Source: Plicaturopsis crispa FD-325 SS-3
Taxonomy: Eukaryota > Basidiomycota > Agaricomycetes > Amylocorticiales > Amylocorticiaceae
NCBI GenBank assembly: GCA_000827205.1
Contig: KN832554.1
Location: forward strand, 427,263 to 491,262
Direction of reading: 5' to 3'
DNA length: 64,000 bases
Positions 11,049 through 22,434 of the stretch are shown in pieces. The number at the start of each line of letters is the position of its first letter. Within the stretch, counting starts at the first letter, position 1. Position numbers and translations under genes: made by a program. The notes beneath the pieces are model-generated. The model had not been told where the DNA came from and ran no database searches. It saw nothing but the letters and a program-made list of their open reading frames with translations.

Positions 11049-11179
11049 TTTTACGAAGTGTTTCGGACAATTGCAATCGATTGCATTACCTATCTTTCTC
11101 ACTCATGCAGGCGGACGGAATTGAAGACAGACATTGAGAAATGAATTGCGTATGAATTACAGTCAAGAAAAGACACCAT

Positions 11180-12260
11180 TTACTCAAAGGTCTCCAATGC
11201 TTCCTTTGCCTTCCGGTTCGCCTCCTCAAACAAATCCTGGGGCACCGGTAGATGCAGATTGTTGGTCTCGGCGCCGATCCACGATAACTCCAGTTCGAAC
11301 TCCTTCTCTTTGGCATCGTCGTGCACGAGATATATACTTGGCGAAACAGATGCCCGGGTTAGCATGCATTAAACCGCGACGGATACAATGAAACAGGCGT
11401 ACATTCGCGCGGCTTCAAACACGGCTTCCCGGGTGGTTAGCTCGGACAGTTTGAGCTTCTCCAGCTCAGTCTTGGCAAGCTGTCGGCCTTTGCCTACTGC
11501 TGCACCATTGTAGCCCTGGGTAGCCGTATTAGAACGCGGGAATGAGCCAAATGACTATCAACACACATAGAAAACGCCGCTGGGCTCCACGACATAGAGT
11601 GCTGGGCCATCCTTGTCGATCGCTCCAAGGAGGGTGCTGATACCGAACGGGCGTACTGACGAGTACAGGGTGTATGCTTGCACGTACATCCCTAATCGGT
11701 CTGCGAGCGTCTAACCAAGGCGCGCATAAACATATGAAAACCCAAGGTCTGGTAGAAGAGAAAATACCTTCAAAGTTGGTGGAGAGCGATAGGTGTCGCG
11801 GTGGTTGGCTGCCTCGTCGCGCGCTCTGTTAGCGATTTGCCTGCCGTCCGCTGCGAGACCCGCCGTCGCCTGCAATTCGTGAGATATTGTGACTCGTATC
11901 CAACTCTGCTATAGTGCTCACAAGTCCGATATGTCTGTCCACGGTTTGGATCCGTCTGTTTGCCCCCGGAACGAGTAGTTTTGAGTGTACAAGCTTCTCT
12001 ACGGCTAGCACGACGCCATCCTTGCACCGCAGCCCAATAGCAGTCCTGTTCTGGCATTAACTCCGACTGCTATGAAACATAGTATTTTATCGACGTACCC
12101 CGAGTTTTCTACCGCCTTGTTTGCGTACTCGACCTACTCACAACGGTATTTAATATGGGTTGACTGGTGACGCGTTCCGGGGTCGATTTACCTGGAAGAT
12201 GCGGCCATCGGGAGAGTATGTACTCGCGGAGAGATCGTATCCCGTTCCAATCGAGGTCAT
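11180..12260 (-). CDS. PRE10: PRE10, 20S proteasome alpha7 subunit
   Basis: The product is 247 aa from exons 12260-12192, 12133-12099, 12045-11922, 11869-11768, 11710-11567, 11515-11403 and 11336-11180. The N-terminus [20 protein letters not shown] followed by [15 protein letters not shown] is the alpha-subunit gate signature of alpha7 (PSMA3/Pre10). Later blocks are [39 protein letters not shown] and [20 protein letters not shown]. The acidic C-terminal tail seen in other alpha7 proteins is short here. As an alpha subunit it has no catalytic Thr and forms the outer ring. It converges on RPN12 and is divergent from CDT1. Confidence 0.94.
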
Positions 12261-12569
12261 TATAGATTTAAAGCGTTACTGTCGGTCTCGTATACGGCGT
12301 GCGGACGAGGATGGAGAGGTAGAGTACAGAGGTGAGGGCAATCAGAGGACGCGTATGCAGTGAACGCGTCGATATATCCGTGGGAAAGTCGATATAAAGG
12401 CGTCGGGGATTCAAATATATCCACCGTGGGAATACGATGCTCGTTTGGGCGTGTTCAATTTGCAGTTCGCTAATTGCTGTCGTTCGTCTTGACCACCCAC
12501 TGCACCGCGTCGTTCTTGCTCTGCGACGCGTTTTTGACCTCTGTATCGTTATCCTGTTTCCCGCCAGAC
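12261..12569. promoter_or_regulatory. divergent promoter PRE10 / CDT1 with ACGCGT boxes
   Basis: This 309-bp region holds ACGCGT at 12349-12354, 12364-12369 and 12526-12531. A fourth copy lies at 12170-12175 in PRE10 intron 1. Two are 15 bp apart centre to centre. In yeasts ACGCGT is bound by MBF, which drives G1/S genes, and cdt1 is an MBF target in fission yeast. Function in this fungus is inferred. Confidence 0.55.
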
Positions 12570-14687
12570 ATGTCGGATGTGTACTCGACACTTCAAGTGT
12601 CCCCCAGGAAGAAACGTGCTCTACCAGAGCTTGACGACGATACCGTGGTCACCCCCAAGCGACTCAGAATCATGTTCGTTCCACAGTTTCTCATCGCGCA
12701 ACCCGAGCTCACATCTAATGCATCGCCAGTCCACCCACACCTCCAGCATCAGCTAGAAAAGCGAAGAAAGCGCCTGCCTTGCCCGCCCATCTCGCTCGGC
12801 TTGATACCATCCAAACAGCGCTACAGCATGCTCTATCACACGCCCTCGCGACCTGCGCGGTGTCCCCCTCCTCCGACACCGGCATCGTTCGCAATGTACT
12901 AAACCATCTGTCACTAACTACTTACACCGGGCTTACAACCAAGTTCGACCTGGATGATCTCAAACGCCTCTGCTGGCTTTGGGAATGGGATAGCAAGGCT
13001 CTTCCGCCTCCCAAGACCCAGGTTACTGACGAAGAGGAAAACCCCTTCCTCGTTTCCGGCTCAAAGTCTCCAACCAAGACTCCATCTAAACCGAAACATG
13101 TTGACGACGACAATCCATTCCTTGTATCCGGCTCGAGATCCACAGCGAAAACTCCATCTAAACTAAAACATAATGATGACAACAACCCATTCCTTGACGA
13201 TCCGACGCCTACAAAATCAAAACCTGGAATATTCCCTGCTAAAGGAAAAACCCCCGCGAAGCCGACCGACGACCAGAACCCGTTTCTTGAAGCGGAGACT
13301 GATGCGGGGCCCAAAGATTGGACCAGAGGGTCTATGGGTCTCATCATCAGCCCGACCACCCATTTCTCCAAGAATGCGGGGAAACGCGTGCCAGCTTATG
13401 GGATCGGCATCGAGGTCGAGATGGACCTTGACAAGGACATGGGCGGTGGCATGGCCGCTGTGGCTCGCTGGACGTCCGCAAGTGAGGCCCGCCGCACTGA
13501 ATTCCGCGCTAAGCTGCACCGCTGGGTCGAAGTGAGTTGCTCTCGAGTGCACACTTATCATCGCTAACTTGATATGTAGCTCCATGCAGACACCAAGTCT
13601 GTTCCCCAGACCCCGATTGCCGATCTGCCGCAGCTGCAGGTGGTCGCGAAAGTATCTTCGCTGACACGCACACTCGCTTCAGCCTCCCCCAAGGGTTTGG
13701 GCGCGCTATCGTTCCCTGCACCACCGTCTTCTCCCACCAAGGTGTCTCCCTCGAAATCACCAATGAAGTCGCCCACGAAACGTTCGGCGGCTTTGAGGGA
13801 ATTTGCGGTACCATTTCCCGTGACACCATCGTCGAAGTCCTCGATCGCGTTTCCCCAAACGCCCTCGCGTCACAACGACTCTGGCCTCGTCACCCCTACG
13901 CGTACACCATCGACGTCGTTTTCGAGCCCTGCATCCTCGTTGCCTTCTACGCCGGTGCATCAGCGCGGTGCCGACGCTGCTACTGTTCCCCAGACACCGA
14001 CCTCGTCGCGCCGGCAAGCATTGTACGACCGCGTGCGCCAGCGCTCATTGACAGCCTCTCCCACCAAATCTTCCGCTAGCCGCGAAGTCATAGGCGGGAA
14101 GCTGACGAAAGAGCAGATGATGAAGATGGGGCAGGATGAGATGAGGCGACGGTGCTTATTGGGTCGCCTCGGCGGCGTGGCTGAAAGCGTGTGGATGTAA
14201 GCGAACATCTTCATGCTCTTGTCGAGCGTCCCTGACAATTTTTTTTTTTTTTGCTTTTTACAGGAAGTTCTCGAATCCCGATGGATCGGAGGCGACGCCT
14301 ACGGTACGCAAGCGTCGCGCACTGCCTACCTCCGACGTGGCGACTGCCGTCATCAAGTCGTCACCCGTGCCTATTTCTTCTGCGGAGGCCCATGAGTCGC
14401 TGAACATCCTGACGAGCCTCTGCCCCTTCTTCCTGAAACCACTAATAATCGGGGGCGAAGACTGGCTGGAAATGCCAGCGCCAGTAGAGACCCCTGCTAG
14501 TCCTACGAAGAAGGCGCTTCCTTCAAGTCCGGGACGCAAACCACCTCCGAGTCCCGGGAGGCTGCGGGGTAAGGATGAGAGTGCCGAGGAGGTCCTTACC
14601 CGCAGTCCGAGGAGAGTGAAGAAGGAGGCGGGTGGTTTGAGGGAGGTCCGGGAAATCATACGAAGGGAGCTGGAACTCCAGGACTGA
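12570..14687 (+). CDS. CDT1: CDT1-like replication licensing factor
   Basis: The product is 648 aa from exons 12570-12673, 12730-13531, 13580-14196 and 14264-14687. After a short N-terminus with an SPRKKR motif comes a helical block ([55 protein letters not shown]) typical of the Cdt1 winged-helix region. A disordered linker follows, with repeated NPFL motifs and many S/T-P sites. The C-terminal third contains [18 protein letters not shown] and [20 protein letters not shown], resembling the MCM-binding C-terminal domain. Cdt1 loads MCM2-7 on origins in G1. Family assignment is by pattern only, and orthologues are poorly conserved. An in-frame upstream ATG-less extension exists; [10 protein letters not shown] was chosen as start. 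Promoter ACGCGT boxes fit G1/S expression. Confidence 0.72.
13034..13291 (+). repeat. NPFL-containing protein repeat inside CDT1
   Basis: Codons for Asn of NPFL start at 13040, 13112, 13184 and 13277. The first three are exactly 72 nt (24 codons) apart and share flanking words (VSGS, KTPSK, then acidic Asp runs). This looks like a short in-frame tandem duplication followed by divergence, with a fourth more distant copy. Confidence 0.7.
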
Positions 14688-15215
14688 GCGTCCATGCCGC
14701 ACCATATATCTAGCCCCGGTCCAAGTGCTGTCAATTTATCTGTTCATATTCCCTGTTGCTTGCATATAGTTTTGTACTCTCGTTGCCTAGTCTCATTCCC
14801 TGTACATCACTACCCCATCGATTTGTCAATGATTTTGCGATACCTCACTAGCGATGTTGCGTCTCACTGTAGTTCTTCACCAATACCTACAGTACTTGGT
14901 CAATACTTTGTTGTCAACTTTACTGAGCGGAATATGTCAGGTCCAGGTCAGGTCACACATTCTGGGGCAAGCGGATTACTCTTTGCTTTTTATCGTTATC
15001 GCTGTTCGTGCATGTGCACAAGCGCTATGGACGCGCGAACTGGATGTCGTCTTTTCGATAACACACTAAGCAGCCTGCAGCAATCACACTCCCGCCGGAC
15101 CGCATTCACCACGTACGCCGATATCTATCGTGTTTAGACAGCGATGCCCCTTGGTGTGAACGGCACGAAACCGTTCTGGAGACGTCACGGTTCGCCTTCA
15201 GCAGTGTCCTCCGAC
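14688..15215. other. spacer between CDT1 and the oxidoreductase gene
   Basis: This spacer between two + strand genes contains a 3' flank and a promoter. It is AT-rich, with TATTG/TACAG repeats of low complexity around 14870-14910. No gene was seen apart from a possible upstream start for the next gene at 15144. Confidence 0.5.
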
Positions 15216-16864
15216 ATGGTTGCAAAGTCCCCCTCAGAGCCTATCACACTCGCAGTGGTCGGGTGTGGACAGCGCGGAAAGGTACATCAGTTTCACCGCG
15301 CACCAATCAAAGCTAACGGAACATAAAACGCGTTCAACATATAGGCTTATGCTGTCTACCCCGCGTCTTGCCCCGATAAATGCAAGATTGTCGCGATAGC
15401 TGAGCCACGGCCCAAGACGCGAAAGCTCTTCGCGACAGCGCACGACATCGACTCGACGCTCGTCTTTGAATCGTGGCAAGAGCTACACAAGGCATCGGCT
15501 GAGACAATCAAAACCATTGGCAAACGACTGGCCGACGCTGTCATTGTCGCCGTGCAGGACAACATGCACCGGGAGGTCGTGCTCGCGTTTGCCGAGCAGG
15601 GCTACCATATCCTGAGCGAGAAGCCCATGGCGACGAGCTTGGAGGATTGCATAAACATGGAATCAGCCGTCAAAAATGCGGGGATAATTTTCGGGATGGG
15701 CCACGGTAGGCGACAGTTCATTTTACAAAGTTCAGAGGCTCTAACACGCTTGCTCCCCCTGCTGAATACTAGTCATGCGATATTCCCCATACAACCAAGC
15801 AATCACCGAGTTCATCCGGTCAGGGCGTCTCGGGCGCCTAGTCAATGTTGTCCATGTCGAGCCTGTTGGGTACTTCCATTTCTCGCACTCCTACGTGCGC
15901 GGAAACTGGGCCAAGGAAGACCAAAGCTCGTTTTCGCTCATGACGAAAAGCTGCCAGTGGGGTCGAAGTCATGCCCGGCTGTTGCACAAAAGTGGTCTAA
16001 TGCGATTTTGTTTTGTTTTAGCGACATCGACATTTTGTGCCATTGGCTTTCTCCTGCAATACCTTCGCGGGTTTCCTCCTTTGGCTCTCTGCAACACTTC
16101 CGGCAATCAGAGAAGCCTACGGGCGCTGGGGGTGCTGCACGCTGCCTTGATTGTCCAGCAGAGCGAGAATGTGCTTATAGCGCCAAGAAAAGTGCGTCGG
16201 CTTGCCTTCAGGTGCCCTATCATCATGTCCGATCTGACGCATCGTCAGTTTATCTTGATCCCGTCAAAAAGGGGAACGTGGGGTGGCCCATGGACACGAT
16301 TGTCGACGGCATACCTGACATCGAGAACATCAAGAGCGCCCTCCGGAACGGGCCCTACGGCAAGTGTGTCTACGAGAGCGACAACGACGTCTGTGATCAT
16401 CAGGTACGTGCAATGTTTCCGAGGTAGCCTTAATCTAACCGCGATCATCCTTTCCATAGGTAGTGAACCTCGAGTTTTCCAATGGATCCACGGCATCGTT
16501 CACGATGGTTGCGTATACTTCGGCTATATGCATGCGTCAGACGCGGCTGCACTTTACCAACGGGGAAATTATCGGTGATATGGATCAATTTGTGGTCACC
16601 GACTTCAGCAACGGGCGCTCGAGCACGATTGTCCCCAAGAACGAGGGCGGCGGACACGGGGGTGGTGACCTTGGCCTTATCCGGACATTTGTCGAGGCCG
16701 TGCGTAGCGGTCGGCAGGACGTGTTAGGCACAGATGTATCAGAGGTGCTCAAGAGCCATATGACGGTGTTCGCTGCCGAACACAGTCGGAGGACGGGCAC
16801 GGTGGTCGATTGTGCTGCATTCGAAAAGGAAGCGCGGGAGAGGATCAACAGTAGATCTGGATGA
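15216..16864 (+). CDS. Gfo/Idh/MocA-family NAD(P)-dependent oxidoreductase
   Basis: Exons are 15216-15281, 15345-15705, 15773-15956, 16022-16191, 16249-16403 and 16460-16864, giving 446 aa. An in-frame ATG at 15144 would add 24 residues. The Rossmann fold opens with PITLAVVGCGQRGKAYAVYP (GxGxxG-like GCGQRG). The family motif EKP is in HILSEKPMATS, and the substrate-side segment begins VMRYSPYNQAITEFIRSG. The C-terminal alpha/beta domain includes DIDILCHWLSP, CLDCPAERECAYSAKK and a Gly-rich loop GGGHGGGDLGLI. Members reduce or oxidise sugars, inositols or pyrroline-type substrates. The substrate cannot be told from sequence alone. No neighbour suggests a pathway. Confidence 0.85.
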
Positions 16865-17264
16865 TATGTTTGACTGGTATGTTTTCTTGTTTTCCGCTGT
16901 CGATGTTCAGTGCTCTGATGGGCTGTATTGAGGTCGGGAGCAGGTAGTATCGCTGAAGCGCGCCGTCATCTTGAGCCTGATCTCCTTTGTCCGGTCTGTA
17001 GTGTTTTATTGTAAAGCTGGTGTTCGCTGTACCCCGAGTAGCACGTACTTTGCTGTCAAAGTTGGGAGACAATGATATTTAATTAATTTCCCTTGAGAAA
17101 TAAAGCACCCGTGGGAATATTGATCGTAAGTATGCCTCACGCCCACCGGCACCGAGTCTCTCAAACCGCAACAGTCCTTTCAGCACCTTTGCTTTACAAT
17201 AGTTCTGCAGCTCGCAAGACTCTCTCTCGACGCAAAGCACCGTATTCATTTGCACAAGACGGCC
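16865..17264. other. spacer before the DUF1748 gene
   Basis: This 400-bp + strand spacer holds the 3' end of the oxidoreductase transcript and the promoter of the small DUF1748 gene. I see no other gene. Confidence 0.5.
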
Positions 17265-17676
17265 ATGTTCGGATCGCTCATCCACTGGGGCCTCGACGCC
17301 CTCATCATCAGTGCCTTTCTCGCCGGCGTCAAGCGTTCTACAGGGCTCACGTACGTTCCCGCCACTCTCATGGCGCCATATGGGAGCTGAGCCGCAACTC
17401 CGTTCTTTCCATATGCACGCAGACCCGCGCTGTCGCAAGTTCCCAATAAGGATGTCCGCCGTGAGTCCGAGTCGGGGCCCTGAATATGTGCTCGCTTACT
17501 TACGTGCAAAAATGCAGAGCTCCTACGGTCGTATCTCGAGTTTGGTGCGTTACCAACCTCGGATGCTTCGCTCGTTACCTGGGCCCGCTAATACTGGGAC
17601 AAACTAAATAGGAGAATACGCGTTCGACTTTGCCGTCGTGATATTCGGGCGGTCGACGTCCTTCGAGAGGAAGTAA
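17265..17676 (+). CDS. DUF1748 small conserved fungal protein
   Basis: The product is 71 aa from exons 17265-17350, 17423-17460, 17518-17544 and 17612-17676. The sequence starts MFGSLIHWGLDALIISAFLA and continues GVKRSTGLTPALSQVPNKDV, then LLRSYLEFGEYAFDFAVVIF before GRSTSFERK. This matches the fungal DUF1748 family in length and wording, including the hydrophobic N-terminal helix and the C-terminal FxRK ending. Function is unknown; such proteins are small and possibly membrane-associated. The gene is too fragmented to show up as a single open frame. All three introns are GT-AG and restore frame. Confidence 0.88.
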
Positions 17677-18353
17677 ACCTCGCCGCGTCCAAGCGCCGCT
17701 GCATCACGGGGCTCTGCATTATCATACGTTCGTGAACGAGTTCTCTGTTGCGCCAAGTTGAACAAGTCTAACCGTATGGATTTACAGACGTGTACAATCA
17801 TTATTTATGTACAAACCTCGCAATTTACCCCCCTATAGACCGTCCACGACTCGGCAAAGTACTCGGTAGATAACGGGGACCTTTTTATCGGGACCCACAC
17901 CCTGTCAAACTGGGACGAGGATCTACCATGACACGCTGTCACGCCAGTGATGAATTGCACTGTTGTGGGGCTCTTAGGTCCCTTGAAAATCTATGGACCC
18001 ACAACGCAGATGCGGCAGAGCGACACTAGCCTGTTAGCGACACAATGAACCTGTGCGTGACAGCGGTCCCGCGGTTCTGAGCGGGAAAGGGTGGGCCCTT
18101 GCGTGATGTGCGGGATATCTCTCTGATATTGGTAAGAATGACGAAAACACGTCCCTGAATTTGAGGCCTTTCTGGCGGACCCGGACAACTGAGTTTTGAA
18201 CAAGGCAAACATTGTGCGGTGTTAGTTTACTACAATGTTGCCAACATAAAATTGCGGCGAAAACGTACTGAGCCACAAAGCCGAGGAGCCGAGGAGCTTG
18301 TGTATCTGTCCCACGCTGTCCCAGCTCTCAGCGTTTCCCTGTCATCGACTGCC
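17677..18353. other. intergenic region without a visible gene
   Basis: This is 0.68 kb between two + strand genes. Only short, motif-free open frames occur on both strands. No TATA box close to the next start and no repeats were noticed. Confidence 0.5.
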
Positions 18354-19079
18354 ATGACCGACACAGACGAACACACGCAAAAGCGCCTACTTACTGAAGA
18401 GGAGCGTGACGAGAACATACAGGCGGAGTCTCAGCGTGCTAGAAACGATGCGTGGGTACTGATTCTTGGTTTCCATGTGTAGGTCAGGAACTTACTTACG
18501 CGCTGATGCAGTTTATTATCTGCGGAGCTCGCCGCTCGTCTTCAAAGCGTCGGTTCACGCGTTAGGAAACGTGAGTGTTGCTTTGTTGACATATGTCGCC
18601 CTGTCGCACTGACTGGCATGACAGATGTTACGGAGGGCTATGCGACGACGCGCTTCTCGACGGCGTGCTCGACCACCTCTTCCCCGGTCACACAGACATC
18701 CCTTTTGCCACCCCCTGTCGGTCCTACGTATTTTCGCTCGGCGAATGACACGCTGCGAGATGTTCTCTCTGGCGGTGTTTCTTGCGACGTGTCCTCAGCG
18801 AGGAAACGTAGCCGAGACGACGCGGACGTACACGACGCAGAGATGGCAGACGTGCGCGGCAGCTTTGACGACTCAGTTCGGGTCGTCAAGCCGCTCCGAC
18901 GCCAGTTTAAGCAGACCCGGTCGCTCCCTGTTGGTCTCATGCGGTGGGGCCAGGGCAGTACCGCTCCTATGTCCGCGGACATACCGACCGTGGAGGAGAC
19001 CGGCGTGGAAGACGACTGGAGCAACTCATTTGGCCCTGAGAACAGTGACAAGGATGTCTTCAAGCCCAAGGATTTCTGA
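18354..19079 (+). CDS. unrecognised 203-aa protein
   Basis: Exons are 18354-18451, 18512-18570 and 18625-19079. The N-terminus is charged (MTDTDEHTQKRLLTEEERDE), followed by a helical segment LLSAELAARLQSVGSRVRKH and VTEGYATTRFS. A predicted disordered region carries SPVTQTSLLPPPVGP and a basic cluster SARKRSRDD that could be a nuclear signal. A conserved-looking RSLPVGLMRWGQGST precedes an acidic tail ending FKPKDF. I do not recognise the family. The mix of basic cluster, TP/SP sites and acidic tail would fit a small nuclear regulator, but that is only inference. Confidence 0.65.
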
Positions 19080-20238
19080 ACTTTACTTTGTGGTATGTCC
19101 TTATGTACTACTGCATACGGGTGGCGCATTGATGAGAATCGTGTCATATGTACGTTGACAGGTCCCTGTATTTCTTTGCGTGTATCCAACGTGTATCGCC
19201 ATCCCTTTGCAAGTCATGATCTTAGTCTTTGCACCTTGGTGCAAGCCAAGTTCGCGAGTTCTCATCACCTGTTGCGTGTTGTACGCCATCTCAAAGAGGA
19301 AGAGCATCATGCGACGTTTCACAAACACATCAATGTTCCATCAACGCACGGTTTGTCTTGTACCCGCTTCTAAGCCTCCTGCTATCATCGCGGGAGAGCC
19401 CATTATGGCCCATTACGGGCGTCAAAGCTTGCTTTATAATTTTTTAGCGCACTCGCCTTTTGCGGGCGTCAAAGATTCATTTCCAAAGCCCTGACATCAC
19501 GTACGAAAGCATCACAGATCTCATCGATATAATAAGTGCCCTTCCTGAGCCGGCAATGCACTCACACCCGGACGCTTTCGCGACATACGCACCGCGAACC
19601 AACCCCACGGTTCGTACTTTCCCTCTCGCCACTATACCGCCGATCGCCAGCTCGTTTGACGCCTGTTCCGAGCAGTGCACCCAACACTCGAGTTATATCA
19701 GATTCAGATCGAGGTGCGGTTGTCTTGATTAAATAAAACGGGCGTCCGCACCGTCAGTTTGTAGGTCCACTGGCTCCGGGAGGAATTCGAGAGATATGAC
19801 CTTCTCTCCGCCGTTGCCGAGTCACCGTCGACTCTCAAAACCTCACAGACGCGTCCTTACGCCTACCTCTCCTTTGTACCTTTCACGACTGCTACCATCT
19901 GCGCTACTATGTACCCCCATAGACCTCAAGACCGCGCTTCATATCCACGGGCACCCGTGATTGGCTCATCACCTGAACGCCGGGGCGTTTCCGAAAGAGG
20001 GAACGCAGAAATATGGCGAGTATGATATTATTTACCTCCTTTATATCCCTCTCGTCAAAAACACGTCCCTGCATCATGCCTCGTTGGTCCGCCACGCCCC
20101 CTACACGCTTTTACGATTGTCAGAACTGTCGGGGCGTGCTGCAGGAGTGATATTTCCCTTCTCGCCACAAAATATCGACGCGTTTGCTGACGCCACATCG
20201 CTATCGCCCACTGTCATCCCTTGTATAGGCCCCCGAAC
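19080..20238. other. long intergenic region upstream of the zinc-finger gene
   Basis: This is about 1.16 kb between two + strand genes. Several open frames under 140 codons exist, but they overlap each other and show no family motifs. A possible acceptor (ttgtatag) at about 20221-20228 just upstream of the chosen zinc-finger start could mark a 5' leader intron. I see no RNA gene. Confidence 0.45.
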
Positions 20239-21875
20239 ATGCCTAGGGAGGGTGCGCGTCAGGAATCAAGGTACTACGACCCTGCACGACCCGACAGCCA
20301 ACCAACGCGGCCGAACTATCCCGACCGCCACAATATTGGGACCATGCCGCCAGCGGGCCACTCCGCTGTGAATCCTGCGCATGCAAGAGCCAGGGAGGAG
20401 GCACTACAAAGAACACTTGCAACGTCGTCCAGGTACGAATAGGTGCAATTGTGGTACACGCATTGTAATTGACAGGTCATTTTCCTCACTTAGGCGACCT
20501 GAAATGGCAATGCCTCCCCCTCATGTCTTAGAGCATCTTGTCGGTTATTTTCCATTCACCATATGTCTGAAAATGTACTTAAAACGCGTATACAGAGCGG
20601 TCGAAACCCTGGAAGGTTTGTACGAGATTAGCTATCTGTTTACAAGTTATTGACCTTGCGGCTCATATTTTCAGCTCCATTCCGAGATCTGCTTCTGCAC
20701 AAGGGCAACGTCCATCTGACGAGCACGCATCTCCATCCCTCGCAGTTTTCAACGCGCCGACAGCGACATATCGTTGGCCTGGGCTCCAAGCGGCATCGCA
20801 GATGAATGAACGCCCGAGAATATACGTAGAATACAAGGATCAGAACCCGAGCCGTTCCGTCTCTGATCCCTACGCGCGCCACCGAGGCGACGATGATGGC
20901 CACTCATAGTAAGCCAAGCTGTGTCGTTATTGAGGGAACTTAATTTATCCGCCCAAACAGCTCCAGCACGAGCCCCCCTTTGAGTCACACAACACCTCGT
21001 TCTGGATACCTAACGGGAGAGCATAGTAACCGGTAAATAGTACCAGCAATATTGGGAAATGATTGTGTTCATATTACTTTTCAGGTCCTCGGATACTAAC
21101 AGGATTGTCGAGCCGCTGGGGTGAGCCTCTTTGTCTACTCACATCGTTTTGTGGCCATGCCTCACACAATATCTTCAGGCGTATGTCGATATCCGATGAG
21201 GGGTCACCCACAAGTTCCACCCAAGGGAGGGGTATATTTTATGTGCCCCCGCCAGAGCCAGTTCTGCCCAACATTATCACGAACTCTACCAACTCGTTCA
21301 AGACGACGCCCGAGACTTGGGAGCAGCACGCACGACAAGGACGCGACGCAGACGGATCGGTCATGTACTACTGCACGTGGGTTGGTGAAGAGATCGGAAT
21401 TTCCACGACATGCCAGTATCACGCCAAGAAACAGCTAATGAAGCGGCATATCGAGAACCACCATCTCAAAATCAAGTGAGTCCCGCCATATGCATGTCAA
21501 ATTTCACTAAGCCTCATTTATTATCTAGACCTTACAAGTGCGAAACTTGCGGCAAGAGCTTCCCCCAGAAGACATCGCTTACTACGCATATGTCTGGACA
21601 GTATGTCTCAAGCATACTTTATTCCGCTCACACGTTATATTAACGCCTCAAATAGCACGGGATCGACACCACATGCCTGCCGCTACGACTGCGGTCTATC
21701 CTTCAAGGATCCTGCAAGACGGCATAGGCACATGGTCGAGGAGCACGGATACGTCCCTCGCCAATCCAAGAAAAAGTACAAGTCGGATACTCCCCCCCAG
21801 CCATCCGACCACGAATCCATGCAGCCATGGCCTGTGGACGCGCCCGGCAGTCATGCGAGCGGCTCCCGCCGTTAA
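20239..21875 (+). CDS. C2H2 zinc-finger protein, probable transcription factor
   Basis: The product is 396 aa from nine exons: 20239-20432, 20494-20539, 20596-20615, 20675-20908, 20961-21032, 21085-21120, 21179-21475, 21529-21600 and 21656-21875. The first 230 residues are disordered and rich in Ser, Pro, Arg and Asp. A C-terminal array contains a CTW...C degenerate finger (YYCTWVGEEIG, then CQYHAKKQLMKRHIENHH), a classic finger PYKCETCGKSFPQKTSLTTH, and HACRYDCGLSFKDPARRHRH with a final His. The basic tail PRQSKKKYKS may be a nuclear signal. A second in-frame acceptor (20475/20476) would lengthen exon 2 by 18 nt. Exon 3 is 20 nt. Target genes cannot be inferred. Confidence 0.8.
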
Positions 21876-22434
21876 CGATCACGCCGGTTGATGTCTAATA
21901 GAAGTCCCCCCCCCGGTCCCGGGCGTCATGTCACTTCCCTCATGTTTTTTGTCCGGATTCCTCCATCATGCACTATGCTTTCTTTGGTATCTCGCTCTCT
22001 TCATCTCGGTCTCATCATCTCCAGCATCTGTCCTTACCGTCCCTGTAACACATGTAGCTCTTCCCCCGTCGCTTGCCGCAAACTATCGCATATCGCAATC
22101 TCACTCGCATCTTCAACCACCGCACCTGCCAAATCGGGACCCCTGGGCTCCCCAGTTCCAAGGTTTCATCGCCAGCTGGGTCACCCGCTGTGAACGTCTT
22201 TAAATAACTTCCATTGTGAGTTCTTAATTCAGAGACGCCAACGGTAGACACGCCTGCTTCCCCGAAACACAATCGGAAAGGGCTGTGAACGCCCATTCCC
22301 CAGGCTGGACACGAGGCTATCGAAGGCCGGTGGAAGGTCGAGTGCGTCGGTTCACCCACGAGTCTATCATAAATACACTTGTTAAGATCCGTCGATAAGT
22401 ACATGCTTCTTGTCTACGCAGGCCTCTGCAGATA
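21876..22434. other. convergent 3' region, zinc-finger gene / aminotransferase
   Basis: Two genes end here on opposite strands, so it should hold their 3' UTRs. A run of C (21906-21913 area) and short open frames are present. No convincing gene or RNA was seen. Confidence 0.55.

Noticed and set aside
14238-14253. Poly-T run as a repeat or Pol III terminator
   Set aside because: It is the pyrimidine tract directly before the acceptor of CDT1 intron 3.
18140-20075. Shared word aaaacacgtccctg near 18144 and 20058 as a dispersed repeat
   Set aside because: The match covers only about 14 bases and the flanks do not align, so chance or a short motif is more likely.
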